Assembly: GCA_005281725.1 (NCBI GenBank)
Contig: SSBO01000009.1
Location: forward strand, 4,724,163-4,788,162
Source of the DNA: Wuchereria bancrofti
Taxonomy: Eukaryota > Nematoda > Chromadorea > Rhabditida > Onchocercidae
Direction of reading: 5' to 3'
DNA length: 64,000 bases
Shown one piece after another: positions 62,201-64,000 of the stretch. Positions within the stretch are counted from its first letter, which is position 1. Every line of letters starts with the position of its first letter. Position numbers and translations under genes: made by a program. The notes under the pieces are model-generated. The model searched no databases, was not told where the DNA came from, and saw nothing but the letters and a program-made list of their open reading frames with translations.

Positions 62201-64000
62201 TCTTATTGATGTAGAAAAATATAATACATTGAGACTTTAATTATACCAAAAAAATTCTTTTAAGTTACATATTTCGTGACAAATCCATCCAAATACGCTA
62301 TTTCTTAAAGAATGCTTAAGGATTATCTCTTGCATACACATATATTCGAAAGGTTGCAAATTCTAAAGTGTAAAATATCCATTTGAATAAGCCAGTTAAT
62401 AAGCATTATTTTTTACTGATACGGAAAATTATTCTAAATATCTAACTAAATGCACGAATTAAGTAAATATGAACCTCGCTTCTGTCTAGTCATACGGATA
62501 TTGTGGAGGTGCATGCATGGCGTTAGGTAAGCTTTAGCATAAGCTTTCTTCGATTCATTATCTACAGAATTGATAATTGAAGTGATTTTCTCCTCGATCT
62601 TCTTGGCAGCTAAATCACTTTGTATCATAACATATAACTCATTAGCTTTCTCTTCACCGCCAATCATTTTGAATAATTCGTAGCAACCTTCCATTAGTGA
62701 TTCAGTAGCATATTTCTTTGTTTCACCGCTCGCACTTTCAAAAAATTCAAAAATTTTGGACTGGATTTCTTCACGACTTTTTCCTGCAATCAATAAACGC
62801 CAATAACACAAGGATGACAGACAATAATTAATTTTAAATTTTTTGGAGTTATAATTGAATGGTTAAAAAACCTACAAAAATCTATTGTGATGAATTAATA
62901 ATTTGATATGATAACTTCGTTGATAACTTTGTCCGAATTAATTACTTGCAACATTGAAAATTCAACGGACGAAACTAAAAAAAAAAATTAACCGTTAGCT
63001 TTCATTTGCTTGATTTCTTCCTTCTGCTCTCCAGAAAGCCACTTCAGATGTGTACGAAAGTAATGTGCCAGCGAATGTTCATTTTGTTTATGTTGTTTGT
63101 CAACAAAGACCTTCCGACAAATTGAACTATATTCCCGTGCTTTTGCTCTCATCTCATCATCCTCAATTCTTTCAATCAGTACATCCATCCTACGCTTAAT
63201 TTTATCGATAGCACTACCTGATTTCCTCAATTCCTTCAGTTCTTCTGCTTTCTCTTCACCGAAAACGTACGCAATCATTTCGTCACATGCACCGCTGAGG
63301 AATTCAGACCTTTCCTTTTTAGTTCCCTCATTTAAACCTTTGTAGAAATGCAATATTTTTCCACGAATATCTACTTTCGATTTGTTTTCTTCTTTCATCT
63401 TCAATATTTCATCTTTTTGTTCCTTCGTAAGCCACTTCAGATCCGTTTTGAAATGATCCTCTAATGAATGTTTATGATCTACTGCTGCAAGAATTCTTTT
63501 GCAACCGGATCCGTAAATTTTAATTTTTTCTTTCTTTTCTTCATCTACTATTTCAGCTAACATTGCATCAGCTTTTCCTTTCAAATCATTCATATTTGCA
63601 CCTGAATCTTTTAGTTTTGCCAATTCCTTGTAACGATCTTCACCAATAACTTCTTTTAAAATTTGCCGACATCCGTCTTTCAGCAATTCACTGACATGCT
63701 CTTTCGCTTCTCCCAATAATTCATCGTAATAATGAAACACCTTAGCAATCATATCAGCCCTCGATTTATCATTCCTTTTCATTTCTCTCAATTCTTCCTT
63801 TTGATCCATCGAAAGCCACTTTAAATTCTTTTCAAGATAATCATTTAATGAATGGTTTTCTTGTTCGCGCTTTTTTCTTACTATCTGTTCTGAGTCGAAG
63901 ATTCTATTACAGGCAGTTTGATATGCTCTGATTTGTATGAACTTTGACTTATCTATCGTAGCTGACAACATTTTCATCATTTCACTCACTGTGGAACCAT
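54772..64000 (-). CDS. npa-1: nematode polyprotein antigen (NPA) with C-terminal laminin-type EGF modules; 5' end off window
   Basis: NPA units are ~130-residue helical fatty-acid/retinol-binding domains, made as a secreted tandem polyprotein and normally cut at tetrabasic sites. Upstream exons: 63988-62993 and 62783-62475. Downstream chain, all in phase: 60687-60609, 59277-59109, 58885-58668, 58019-57843, 57689-57570, 57489-57377, 57228-56976, 56793-56617, 56468-56359, 56239-56099, 55812-55680, 55350-55244 and 54904-54772 (TAG). Well-kept units have the hallmark [45 protein letters not shown] and paired cysteines. Later units are divergent ([30 protein letters not shown]). The last five exons encode laminin-type EGF sequence. 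Exons between 62475 and 60687 are not fully solved: the phase does not close. The protein start lies beyond position 64000. Confidence 0.88.
55020..55095. repeat. degenerate ACAGTATA/ATAGTA-rich stretch in NPA intron
   Basis: Imperfect short repeats built on CAGTAT and ATAGTA. A similar style of sequence occurs near 45945-45990. No coding content. Confidence 0.5.
56359..59277 (-). other. npa-1: divergent NPA units
   Basis: Eight exons. Each unit keeps the W-L/F-x-x-(D/E)-Q opening and the later cysteine-bearing helices: [20 protein letters not shown] and [23 protein letters not shown] and [27 protein letters not shown]. Sequence is much less conserved than at 62.5-64 kb, with no tetrabasic cleavage sites. 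The most N-terminal exon of the block ([20 protein letters not shown]) does not look NPA-like. Confidence 0.75.
59278..62474 (-). other. long, incompletely solved stretch of the NPA gene
   Basis: One exon with good sites and correct downstream phase lies at 60687-60609 ([18 protein letters not shown]). A second candidate, 61064-60996 ([20 protein letters not shown]), and a possible 12-bp micro-exon at 61390-61379 have strong acceptor and donor consensus, but their phases do not join 62475 to 60687 without a gap. The rest is AT-rich with homopolymer runs and no other recognised gene. Confidence 0.4.
62475..63988 (-). other. npa-1: NPA tandem units (conserved part)
   Basis: Contains the end of one unit (YQTACNRIF, then RKKR at 63878-63867) and three further units beginning [31 protein letters not shown] and [15 protein letters not shown], the last ending at RQKR (62487-62476). 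Only these two RxKR sites are seen; the two joints between the three units lack one. The exon start at 63988 rests on the acceptor TTCCACAG. Confidence 0.88.

Noticed and set aside
63097..63345. 82-codon plus-strand ORF opposite the NPA units
   Set aside because: Antisense shadow of a helical Glu/Lys-rich coding exon.
1..64000. CRISPR arrays, rRNA, intact transposons
   Set aside because: None seen. Repeats present are short microsatellites or pairwise copies. tRNA genes could not be excluded without a covariance-model scan.

Overview
The window looks like nuclear DNA of a parasitic nematode, most likely a clade III (spirurid/filarial-type) worm; the clade is inference. Reasons: strongly AT-rich sequence, many short introns with nematode-style TTTCAG acceptors, and a nematode polyprotein antigen (NPA) gene, a family known only from nematodes. 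I saw no bacterial genes, rRNA, CRISPR array or intact transposon, and recognised no tRNA by eye.

Layout. (1) 271-1527, minus: a decayed pcm-1 (protein-L-isoaspartate methyltransferase) whose exons carry a stop codon and several frameshifts. (2) 3044-36721, minus: one very large cubilin gene. I could read a signal peptide, a coiled-coil N-terminus, 8 EGF-type modules and 27 CUB-type units, which is the vertebrate cubilin architecture. (3) 33463-35310, plus: an intronless, complete V-ATPase subunit A gene (vha-13 type), lying inside the 3.9-kb fourth intron of cubilin on the opposite strand. (4) 37026-37120, minus: an orphan glypican-like exon. (5) 38799-42224 and 42345-43861, plus: an ANKRD40-like gene, followed after 120 bp by a tail-anchored protein of unknown function; the spacing suggests an operon. 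(6) 46621-47950, minus: GTP cyclohydrolase I (cat-4 type). (7) 49946-51582 and 52285-54202, plus: two tandem paralogues encoding small type II membrane proteins with a thrombospondin type 1 domain. (8) 54772 to the right edge, minus: an NPA lipid-binding polyprotein whose last exons splice in frame into laminin-type EGF modules.

Functional picture. Cubilin, V-ATPase A and NPA all relate to uptake and carriage of small hydrophobic ligands or to endosomal acidification, but nothing here shows that they act together. GTP cyclohydrolase supplies tetrahydrobiopterin for amine and cuticle chemistry. The most unusual items are the antisense, intronless V-ATPase gene nested in cubilin, the NPA/laminin-EGF fusion with few inter-unit cleavage sites, and the TSP1 gene pair.

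All exon boundaries were read by eye from splice consensus and reading-frame phase; no alignment or search was run.
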